In this document: one piece after another, positions 1 to 5,157 of the stretch | Position numbering within the stretch: the stretch's first letter is position 1 | Layout: every line of letters starts with the position of its first letter | Source: an uncultured Eggerthellaceae bacterium | Lineage (GTDB): Bacteria > Actinomycetota > Coriobacteriia > Coriobacteriales > Eggerthellaceae | NCBI GenBank assembly: GCA_910585565.1 | Contig: CAJUFC010000155.1 | Location: 1 to 5,157, forward strand | Reading direction: 5' to 3' | DNA: 5,157 bases | Notes under the pieces: model-generated | What the model was told of the DNA's origin: nothing | The model's input: only the letters and a program-made list of their open reading frames with translations | Databases searched by the model: none | Program-made: the position numbers and the translations under genes

Positions 1-564
1 CATGGCCACGTCGCGGGCGCACTTCTGGAACGCGTCGGAGGCAGGATTGATGCCCTCCACGTTGAAGTTCACCAGCACGCCGATCTTGCCGCCTGCATGG
101 ATGTAGCTGGCAACGGCCGGAGCCTCCACCTCAGCCACACGGCTGATCTGGCAGTTCTCACCCATGACGTGGATGCAGTCGGTAAGGATCTCCTCCACCG
201 TTTCGCCGTCGACGCTCACGCTCTTGATGCTCTCGACATCAACCGGGGCATTCTCGAGCGCGGCACGGGCGATGCGCTCGGCATAGGCCTTGAACTTCTC
301 GTTCATGCCGACGAAGTCGGTCTCGCAGTTGAGCTCGACGACAGCGCCCTTGGTGCACTCGTCGTTGAGAACGGTCATGACCGTGCCCTCGTTGGTGGCA
401 CGACCGGCCTTCTTGGCGACTGCGGCAAGCCCGCGCGTGCGCAGCACGTCAACGGCAGCATCCATGTCGCCATTGGCCTCAGCGAGCGCCTTTTTGCACT
501 CCATCATGCCGGCACCGGTCACCTCTCTGAGCTCTTTGACCATGGAAGCGGTAATCTCAGCCAT
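1..564 (-). CDS. tsf: Translation elongation factor Ts (EF-Ts), N-terminal 188 residues, 3' end outside window
   Basis: EF-Ts is the cytoplasmic guanine-nucleotide exchange factor that releases GDP from EF-Tu so that it can be reloaded with GTP and aminoacyl-tRNA. The reverse-strand translation starts MAEITASMVKELREVTGAGM. It contains the first EF-Ts family signature (LREVTGAGMMECKKAL, residues 12-27) in the N-terminal UBA-like domain. The TDFV motif at residues 82-85, inside NCETDFVGMN, is the segment known to contact the EF-Tu G domain. The core dimerisation-domain stretch AGGKIGVLVNFN follows near residues 158-169. The frame stays open to base 1, so about 100 C-terminal residues of a typical 280-300-residue protein are missing because of the window edge, not because of damage. 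The ATG at 562-564 is preceded by AGGAGG four bases upstream, which fixes the start. It lies 39 nt downstream of rpsB and is probably co-transcribed with it. pyrH and frr often follow in bacteria but are not visible here. Confidence 0.98.
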   Translation of the reverse strand, partial: MAEITASMVKELREVTGAGMMECKKALAEANGDMDAAVDVLRTRGLAAVAKKAGRATNEGTVMTVLNDECTKGAVVELNCETDFVGMNEKFKAYAERIARAALENAPVDVESIKSVSVDGETVEEILTDCIHVMGENCQISRVAEVEAPAVASYIHAGGKIGVLVNFNVEGINPASDAFQKCARDVAM

Positions 565-568
565 TGTT

Positions 569-574
569 CCTCCT
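569..574 (-). promoter_or_regulatory. Shine-Dalgarno of tsf
   Basis: The minus strand reads AGGAGG, then AACA, then the tsf ATG. This is a perfect core match to the anti-Shine-Dalgarno sequence. It lies inside the 39-nt rpsB-tsf gap, which holds no obvious terminator or promoter, so tsf is probably translated at high rate from the rpsB transcript. Confidence 0.85.
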
Positions 575-603
575 CGGGAGATACGGGGTGAATGAAAGTC
601 TGT

Positions 604-1485
604 TTACTTGACGGGCTCGACGACCGCAGCGCCCGTGGCGTCCTGGGCCGCAGCCTCGATCTGGGCGTCGGTGGGCTGGGCATCGCTCGGGTTCTGCGCG
701 CCCTTCATGCCGGCAGCGCCCTGCATGTTTGCCTGCGCCTCAGGAGCAGCGGCTGCGGCTTCCTTGGCACCCGTCATCTCGTCAGCGGTGACGCCTGCGA
801 CGCTGCCCGCGAGAACCGCGTCCGCGATGAAGTTGCACAGCAGGTTGACCGAGCGAATCGCGTCGTCGTTGGCCGGGATGCCATAATCGACGTCGTCGGG
901 GTCGCAGTTGGTGTCCAGCGTGCCGATGATCGGGATGTGCAGCCGCTTCGCCTCGTGCACGGCGATCTCCTCGCGGCAGGTGTCGACGATGAAGATGGCG
1001 TCCGGGAGCTTCTTCATGTTGCGCACGCCGTTGAGGTTGGCCTGCAGCTTGGCGAGCTCCTTGTGCTTGAGGATCTGCTCCTTCTTGGGCAGAAGCGCCA
1101 TTCTCCCGTCGGCGTCCTGGGCCTCCAGCTCCTCCATGTAGACGACGCGCTGGCGAATCGTCACAAAGTTGGTGAGCATGCCGCCCAGCCAGCGGTTGTT
1201 GACGTAGGGCATGCCGCAGCGGTTGGCTGCGTCAGCCACAACCTCTTGCGCCTGCTTCTTGGTGCCGACGAACAGAACCGTGCCGCCCTTGGAGGCGAGC
1301 TTGGAGACGAACGAGTACACGTTGTCGAGCGCAAGCAGCGTCTGCTTGAGGTCGATGATGTAGATGTCCCCGCGGCTGCCGAAGATGTAGGGCTTCATCT
1401 TCGGGTTCCAGCGGCGCGTCTGATGTCCGAAGTGTGCGCCGGCATCAAGAAGCGAGTTGATGCTGACCTTTTGTGGTGTAGCCAT
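604..1485 (-). CDS. rpsB: 30S ribosomal protein S2 with an alanine-rich C-terminal tail
   Basis: S2 is a small-subunit ribosomal protein that binds late on the back of the 30S particle near protein S1 and the mRNA exit region. The 293-residue product carries both regions typical of S2: SLLDAGAHFGHQTRRWNPKM at residues 11-30 and PDAIFIVDTCREEIAVHEAK at residues 161-180. The strongly conserved VNNRWLGGMLTNF lies at about 95-107, and the end of the globular domain (IPIIGTLDTNCDPDDVDYGIP) at about 184-204. The family is usually 230-260 residues. The extra length is a low-complexity tail from about residue 235, rich in Ala, Gln, Asp and Glu, ending EPVK. The ATG at 1483-1485 has GGAG five bases upstream. 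The gene follows a 215-nt gap with a candidate promoter and structured leader, and precedes tsf, matching the conserved rpsB-tsf pair. Confidence 0.98.
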   Translation of the reverse strand: MATPQKVSINSLLDAGAHFGHQTRRWNPKMKPYIFGSRGDIYIIDLKQTLLALDNVYSFVSKLASKGGTVLFVGTKKQAQEVVADAANRCGMPYVNNRWLGGMLTNFVTIRQRVVYMEELEAQDADGRMALLPKKEQILKHKELAKLQANLNGVRNMKKLPDAIFIVDTCREEIAVHEAKRLHIPIIGTLDTNCDPDDVDYGIPANDDAIRSVNLLCNFIADAVLAGSVAGVTADEMTGAKEAAAAAPEAQANMQGAAGMKGAQNPSDAQPTDAQIEAAAQDATGAAVVEPVK

Positions 1486-1490
1486 GTTTA

Positions 1491-1494
1491 CTCC
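1491..1494 (-). promoter_or_regulatory. Shine-Dalgarno of rpsB
   Basis: The minus strand reads GGAG, then TAAAC, then ATG. It supports the start at 1485 and lies about 20 nt downstream of the second leader hairpin, so folding or protein binding in the leader could affect access to it. Confidence 0.7.
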
Positions 1495-1513
1495 ATTCGT
1501 TAGTCCTCTGCCC

Positions 1514-1557
1514 GGGGTCTTCCCCTTGGCCGCAACCCCGCAGGGTCACTGGCAGCC
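1514..1557 (-). promoter_or_regulatory. Structured rpsB 5' leader: two candidate hairpins, possible S2 autoregulatory site
   Basis: In the minus-strand RNA the first hairpin pairs GGCUGC (1552-1557) with GCGGCC (1528-1533), using one G-U pair. Enclosed in it, ACCC (1543-1546) pairs with GGGU (1535-1538) across a UGCG loop. On one side a five-base bulge (CAGUG) separates the two helices, and on the other a single U does. A second hairpin pairs GGGG (1522-1525) with CCCC (1514-1517) across an AAGA loop. The rpsB Shine-Dalgarno follows about 20 nt later. Ribosomal protein operons, including rpsB-tsf in gammaproteobacteria, are often controlled by the protein binding its own leader. The position and the bulged-helix form fit that idea, but the fold was paired by eye and the regulation is inferred. 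No known leader family was recognised. Confidence 0.4.
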
Positions 1558-1595
1558 TCAGGTCGCCCAAGCATGTGTGATACAGAAACCGCAAA

Positions 1596-1604
1596 AGTAT
1601 ACCA
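1596..1604 (-). promoter_or_regulatory. Candidate extended -10 promoter for rpsB-tsf
   Basis: The minus strand reads TGG followed by TATACT, a TGn-extended -10 with a hexamer one base from TATAAT. No good TTGACA-like -35 is present at 16-18 bp upstream (the region reads ATGCATGCCA), which is acceptable for an extended -10 promoter. The expected transcription start is around 1589-1590, giving a leader of about 104 nt before the rpsB ATG. The position between the synthetase gene and rpsB is right for an independent ribosomal-protein promoter. Confidence 0.45.
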
Positions 1605-1620
1605 CCAAACTGGCTGGTGG
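1602..1620 (-). repeat. Inverted repeat CCACCA-N7-TGGTGG abutting the -10; operator or weak terminator
   Basis: Two perfect 6-bp arms are separated by seven bases (GCCAGTT on the minus strand). The downstream arm touches the -10 hexamer, and the repeat fills the promoter spacer. On the minus strand it is followed by TATACTTTTG, a partly T-rich tail, so it could also act as a weak terminator for the upstream synthetase transcript, 81 nt after that gene's stop. Neither role can be settled from sequence alone. Confidence 0.35.
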
Positions 1621-1700
1621 CATGCATTATTTGTTCGCATCGCGAGGTGCGATTTGGAACGTCTCGTTTGCGCCCCTTGCGCGCGCTGCGCAGCGTTTCT

Positions 1701-3758
1701 CTATTTGTACTGAGAAGGATGCTTCTTGAAGAAGTCGAAGCGCGGCGGCAGCTCGCAGACCTGGTGCTGGCCGTCGGTGATCTCTCCGGCATCGCACAGC
1801 TCGTCGTTGGACTCGAAGTCGTAGCTCCAATTGAAGAACTCGGCGGCGTCGAAGTCCAGGTAGCTGCAGATGGTCTCGCAGCCCCGTGGCACAATGGGGT
1901 GCATGATGAGGGCGCAGATGCGCAGCAGGTAGTACGAGTCGAGCAAGACCTGGCGACGCAGCTCAGACGGGCCGTCCGTGGCAACGTCGATGCCAGCGGC
2001 CTCCTCCTGCCCTGTCGCCTCCTTGATGCCGCTTGCCCAATACTTCTGGGCATAGCGGATGAACGAGTCAGCCAGCTGCATGACCGAGTGCAGCTCCACC
2101 TTATGCATCAGCCGCTCGTACTCGCGCAGCGTCGACTTCGCCTCGCGCACCACCTCTGCAGACGGGCGCCCCAGTGGCATGTACCCGCCAAAGGAGTTCT
2201 GCGACTCGTAGAAGCAGCTCCGCGCCAGGCGGTTGAACACGTTGGTGAGAAGCGCCCCCTCCTTGAGCGCCGGATCGGCGATGCGCGTGTCGGCGCGCTG
2301 CTCATCGGTGAGCTTGGGGTCGAACGGCTTGGGGCTGAAGGCGACCGACTTCTGGTCGAGCCCGAGCGCCAGGAAATGCGCGCGCAGCTGCTCGGTGGTG
2401 TAGTGCTCAAGCAGCTCGTCTGCCGTGGGCGGCTTGACCGCGCCCGACGAGGATGCCTTGGTCTTGCCGAACAGCAGATGATGGTTGGCGACGAGCCTCG
2501 TCTGGCGCAACGGCCGCGCCTCGGCTCCGCCGAAGATGCCATGCGCCCCCAGCGCCTCCCACATCGCCGGCTGGGCGACGCCATAGAAGTACAGGTTGTC
2601 CTGCCCGATGAACTGGTAGACCTGGGAGTCTTCATCGCACCAGAAGTCGCGCCACGTGCCTCGCGGCAGCCCAAGCGCATCGTTGGCCGCAATGGTGAAC
2701 GATATCGGCGCCCACAGCGACTCAGGCCAGCACCATACCGTCAGGTCCTCGACGCCATCGATGACAGGCGCCTTGACGCCCCATTCGATGTTGCCGGTAA
2801 TCCTGAACGGCACGAGCGCCTTGGACGTGCGGAAGCGGATGCCCGCGCGCTCGAGGATGCCGCGAGCGGCGTCTCGCTCCTCGATGGAGGAGAACTCTAT
2901 CTCGAAGCTGGCTTTGCCTTTGGCGGCCTCGCGGAACGTATGGGGCGGCAGCTCGGACACGAGAGACAGATAGTCATCGTATGCCTCGTTCTTGACGAAG
3001 ATGATCGGCGCACCCAGAAACTCCGCGATGGTCTGGGGCGTGATGGCACGCACCTCGCCGTCGGCCTCCATCTCGGCAACGTGACGCTTGAGGAACTCCC
3101 CGAAGTGCTGCAGGTCGAAGTACCAGTTGTTGACCGGCTTCATCACCGGACGCGTGCCCGTCACCGTGGACACCGGGTCCATGAGGTCGGCAGGGCTGTA
3201 CTGGTGCCCCAAGTCGCACTCGTCTGCATAGGCATGCTCGGCCTTGCACCCCTGCACCGGACAGCACTTGCCCAGCACCTGGCGCCCATTGAGAAACGTG
3301 TTGGCTTCCTCGTCGAAGAACTGCATCGTTGGCTCAAGGAAGAGGTGCCCCTGCTCGTGCAGCCCGTTGACGAACGCATAGGTCAGCTCTTGGTGGACCT
3401 CGCCCGCATGCCCGATGCCCGAGCCCTCGAAGATGTCAAGCTCGATGTCGAAGGCGTCAAGCGCTGCGCGCTGGCGCTCGTGGTTGTCCTGCACGTAGTC
3501 CTCGATGGTGCCCGCAAAGCCGTTTTGCTCCACCGCCTTGCGATACCCCTCGTTGATCGGGGAGCCATAGCAGTCGGTTCCACTCACGAAGCGGACGTTT
3601 GCCGGCCCGATGCGATCGCGCAAGAAACGCGCGAACGCGTCCGCCGGAACGAACACGCCCCCGATGTGACCAAAGTGCAGGGGCTTGTTGCCATAGGGCA
3701 TGCCCGCCGTCACGACGGCCCGATGGGGCCATGCGATGTAGTTTTCGTTGTCAGTCAA
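1701..3758 (-). CDS. metG: Divergent methionyl-tRNA synthetase (class I tRNA ligase of the MetRS family)
   Basis: Methionyl-tRNA synthetase charges tRNA-Met with methionine using ATP in the cytoplasm. The 685-residue product has the MetRS layout. A Rossmann start MPYGNKPLHFGH holds the HIGH-type motif HFGH (28-31). GTDCYGSPI follows at 60-68. A knuckle-like insert has C166-x4-C171 and C181-x3-H185. WG-x-KAP lies at about 326-331 and FIGQDNLYFYG at 383-393. The anticodon domain has FNRLARS (508-514) and a Trp at 574 near where MetRS has its anticodon-reading Trp. Several sites are unusual: the KMSKS loop reads KASSS (434-438), GKD..FH reads GQD..FY, and about 65 residues (250-318) look inserted. 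It may be the main MetRS of a divergent lineage or a paralogue, so the symbol is tentative. The TTG start at 3756-3758 has no clear Shine-Dalgarno. It lies 6 nt after the sppA stop and in the same frame, suggesting coupled translation. The start fits the N-terminus of the family, since the first core strand begins at about residue 13. Confidence 0.85.
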   Translation of the reverse strand: MTDNENYIAWPHRAVVTAGMPYGNKPLHFGHIGGVFVPADAFARFLRDRIGPANVRFVSGTDCYGSPINEGYRKAVEQNGFAGTIEDYVQDNHERQRAALDAFDIELDIFEGSGIGHAGEVHQELTYAFVNGLHEQGHLFLEPTMQFFDEEANTFLNGRQVLGKCCPVQGCKAEHAYADECDLGHQYSPADLMDPVSTVTGTRPVMKPVNNWYFDLQHFGEFLKRHVAEMEADGEVRAITPQTIAEFLGAPIIFVKNEAYDDYLSLVSELPPHTFREAAKGKASFEIEFSSIEERDAARGILERAGIRFRTSKALVPFRITGNIEWGVKAPVIDGVEDLTVWCWPESLWAPISFTIAANDALGLPRGTWRDFWCDEDSQVYQFIGQDNLYFYGVAQPAMWEALGAHGIFGGAEARPLRQTRLVANHHLLFGKTKASSSGAVKPPTADELLEHYTTEQLRAHFLALGLDQKSVAFSPKPFDPKLTDEQRADTRIADPALKEGALLTNVFNRLARSCFYESQNSFGGYMPLGRPSAEVVREAKSTLREYERLMHKVELHSVMQLADSFIRYAQKYWASGIKEATGQEEAAGIDVATDGPSELRRQVLLDSYYLLRICALIMHPIVPRGCETICSYLDFDAAEFFNWSYDFESNDELCDAGEITDGQHQVCELPPRFDFFKKHPSQYK

Positions 3759-3764
3759 TTCAAT

Positions 3765-4928
3765 CTAGCCGTTCTCGCCAAAGCTACCGTACTTCGATTC
3801 CAGTGCGCCCAATGCCGCGAGGTCTGGCTCGCCCTTGCTCTGGCCAAGGACATCGAGCAGCATCGACAAATTGCTCGACGACGAAATGTCGAGCGAATAG
3901 GTGTCCAGGTCCTCGTCGAATCCCGCCAGATCAGATGCCTTGGATATGGCGTCCTCGTAGTAGCCGATCTCGTCAGCGAGGCCCACCTCGACGGCGTCGA
4001 TCCCCGTATAGGGCAACCCGTTCGCCAGCTCGCGCACCTCGTTGACAGGCATCTTTCTGCCTTCGGCGACTGTCGTGATGAAGTCGTCGTCGATTTGGTC
4101 GACGATGCCTTGGAACCACTGCCGCTCCTCGTCGGTGAGGGGGCGGTCGCCGTACGTCGCGTCCTTCGACTCCGAAGACGTGATGTTCTCGATGTTGATG
4201 CCAAGCTTTTCGTACAGCCCCGACAAGTCAGTCACCTGGAAGGCCACGCCGATGGAGCCAATGGAGGTGGTCTTCGCCGTGAAGATGTAGTCGGCCTGCG
4301 AGGATATCTCATAAGCGGCGCTTGCGTTCGTCGAGGACGATGCGACCACCACCGGCTTGGAGAACTCGCGCAGGTAGTAGGCCATCTCCTCGCCTGCCGT
4401 AGCGACGCCGCCGCCCGAGTTTACGCGCAAGACGATCGCCTTGATGGAATTGTCTTGCTCGGCCCGCTCAAGCAGCGAGCTCAGCCCCGTCGGGCTGCTG
4501 GACGAACCGTCGTACTGGATTGTGCCGTCGATGGTGATGACGCCGATCTTGGGTCGGTCGTCCAGCGGCTCGTCAGCCGTCGACGTGGTGTAACCAATCG
4601 AGTTCGCCAAGCTGCCGAAGACCGCGGTGCACGACACCATCGACCCCAACACGATGAGCGTAATGGCGACGATGATGGCGATGCCGACGATGGCTCCGGT
4701 GCTGAGGCCCTTGCGCACCCTCTGCGGCGGCGTGACCTGCATAGCCGGCTGCACCTGAGCGTACTGGGCGTAGTATGCCTGCTCTGGCGCGCCGTACGGG
4801 TAGTGCGGGTCATAGGCATAGGCCGCTTGATGGGGCTGGCCTGCGTAGGAATCCTGCTCGGGGTAGACCGGGGAACCTGTAGGTGGCGGGGTCTGCCCTT
4901 CAGTGTCATGTGCGCGTTGTTCGGTCAT
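3765..4928 (-). CDS. sppA: Signal peptide peptidase SppA, membrane-anchored serine protease (S49 family)
   Basis: SppA is a membrane-bound Ser/Lys protease that degrades leftover signal peptides and other membrane-associated peptides, with its active site outside the cytoplasmic membrane. The 387-residue product has a Pro/Tyr/Gln/Ala-rich N-terminal segment (1-70), one transmembrane helix (about 79-99, GAIVGIAIIVAITLIVLGSM) and an S49 domain (about 127-330). Visible motifs are IGVITIDGTI (128-137), LRVNSGGGVATAGEE (167-181), the nucleophile region NASAAY with Ser203, and SKDATYGDRPLTDEER with Lys255. The Ser-to-Lys spacing of 52 residues equals that of Bacillus subtilis SppA (Ser147/Lys199). 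The residues after the Ser are AAY where GGY is common. The ATG at 4926-4928 is chosen because it falls 1 nt after the rho stop. An in-frame GTG at 4971-4973 would add 15 residues and overlap rho by 44 nt, which is less likely. The start has only a weak ribosome site, so coupling to rho translation is probable. Confidence 0.93.
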   Translation of the reverse strand: MTEQRAHDTEGQTPPPTGSPVYPEQDSYAGQPHQAAYAYDPHYPYGAPEQAYYAQYAQVQPAMQVTPPQRVRKGLSTGAIVGIAIIVAITLIVLGSMVSCTAVFGSLANSIGYTTSTADEPLDDRPKIGVITIDGTIQYDGSSSSPTGLSSLLERAEQDNSIKAIVLRVNSGGGVATAGEEMAYYLREFSKPVVVASSSTNASAAYEISSQADYIFTAKTTSIGSIGVAFQVTDLSGLYEKLGINIENITSSESKDATYGDRPLTDEERQWFQGIVDQIDDDFITTVAEGRKMPVNEVRELANGLPYTGIDAVEVGLADEIGYYEDAISKASDLAGFDEDLDTYSLDISSSSNLSMLLDVLGQSKGEPDLAALGALESKYGSFGENG

Positions 4929-4929
4929 G

Positions 4930-5157
4930 TTACAGCTCGAATTTCTCGTCCATGCGGCCGGATGTCTTGGCACGACGGCCGGTCTTGATCAGGAACTCTT
5001 GGTTCGTCTCCGTCTGGGAGAGCGACTTGATGAGCATGTCCATCGACCGCTCGGGGTTGTTGGCATTGGAAAGCACGCGCCGCACAGCCCAGATGAGGGG
5101 TGCCTCCTGCGGGTCGAGCAAAAGCTCCTCTTTGCGGGTGCCCGAGGCGATGACGTC
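4930..5157 (-). CDS. rho: Transcription termination factor Rho, C-terminal 75 residues, 5' part outside window
   Basis: Rho is the hexameric RNA-dependent ATPase that terminates transcription at untranslated RNA. The frame is open from base 5157 to a TAA at 4930-4932. The translation begins DVIASGTRKEELLLDPQEAP and continues through IWAVRRVL, then RSMDMLIKSLSQTETNQEFL. This matches the extreme C-terminus of Rho, where E. coli has ASGTRKEELL followed by a Trp-containing helix and LINKLAMTKTNDDF. The last 18 or so residues (TGRRAKTSGRMDEKFEL) run past the usual end and form a basic, then acidic, tail. The RNA-binding domain, Walker A and most of the RecA-like fold lie outside the window. A TTG inside the frame at 5119-5121 is not a start, because the Rho homology extends upstream of it. 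The sppA ATG follows after a single base, which points to an operon. Confidence 0.93.
   Translation of the reverse strand, partial: DVIASGTRKEELLLDPQEAPLIWAVRRVLSNANNPERSMDMLIKSLSQTETNQEFLIKTGRRAKTSGRMDEKFEL

Noticed and set aside
592..1503. A 303-codon open frame on the plus strand opposite rpsB.
   Set aside because: It mirrors rpsB almost exactly, has no recognisable domain, and rpsB on the minus strand is unmistakable.
1635..1652. A short inverted repeat TCGCA-N8-TGCGA between the synthetase gene and rpsB.
   Set aside because: It has a 5-bp stem with a large loop and no T-tract downstream on the minus strand, so neither a terminator nor an operator can be supported.
1684..1695. A 12-bp perfect palindrome CGCTGCGCAGCG just after the synthetase stop, as a terminator.
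   Set aside because: As a hairpin it has only 4 bp around a 4-base loop, and on the minus strand it is followed by GCGCGCAAGG, not a T-run. It may be chance in GC-rich DNA.
1486..1700. A tRNA or other small RNA gene in the intergenic gap.
   Set aside because: No cloverleaf, GTTCRA-type T-loop or anticodon stem could be assembled; the gap is better explained as promoter plus rpsB leader.
1445..2053. A 202-codon minus-strand frame running through the end of the synthetase gene and the rpsB leader.
   Set aside because: It is out of frame with both real genes, with Ser/Arg/Thr-rich composition typical of a shifted GC-rich frame, and it would cover the promoter and leader.
4629..4640. A possible lipobox Cys (residue 100 of SppA, MVSC).
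   Set aside because: The -3 residue is Met, and the Cys follows a 70-residue cytoplasmic tail plus helix, unlike a lipoprotein signal peptide. A transmembrane anchor is more likely.
4971..4973. GTG as an upstream start for sppA.
   Set aside because: It would put 44 nt of overlap inside rho and add 15 residues that match nothing. The ATG at 4928 sits directly after the rho stop.
1617..4988. A very long open frame on the plus strand, over 1,100 codons, opposite the synthetase gene and sppA.
   Set aside because: It is an antisense shadow. In GC-rich genes the frame opposite a real coding frame is often free of stops. Its translation is Arg/Leu/Val/Asp-rich with no recognisable domain, while the minus strand encodes clear MetRS and SppA.

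Overview
The window reads as a chromosomal housekeeping segment from a GC-rich bacterium, most likely an actinomycetote and possibly of the Coriobacteriia (Olsenella/Collinsella-like). The lineage is inferred from base composition, protein style and gene neighbourhood; no taxonomic search was possible. All genes lie on the minus strand, so transcription runs from high to low coordinates. The order is: the 3' end of rho (4930-5157, cut by the window edge), sppA (3765-4928), a divergent methionyl-tRNA synthetase (1701-3758), rpsB (604-1485) and the 5' part of tsf (1-564, cut by the window edge).

The right-hand half is one tightly packed unit. The rho stop and the sppA start are 1 nt apart. The sppA stop and the TTG start of the synthetase gene are 6 nt apart and in the same reading frame. 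This suggests co-transcription and translational coupling of Rho (transcription termination), the SppA membrane protease and a MetRS-family enzyme.

A 215-nt gap (1486-1700) separates this unit from rpsB-tsf. It holds an inverted repeat, a candidate extended -10 promoter and a leader of about 100 nt that can fold into two GC-rich hairpins just before the rpsB ribosome binding site. That layout fits an autoregulated ribosomal-protein leader. rpsB and tsf are then separated by 39 nt with a strong Shine-Dalgarno for tsf, which is the conserved S2/EF-Ts arrangement.

No mobile element, CRISPR array, tRNA, rRNA or phage gene was seen, and I do not find a convincing new multi-gene system. The points most worth a second look are the MetRS-like protein (altered KMSKS loop, altered active-site motifs and an insert of about 65 residues), the same-frame sppA/MetRS junction, and the structured rpsB leader.
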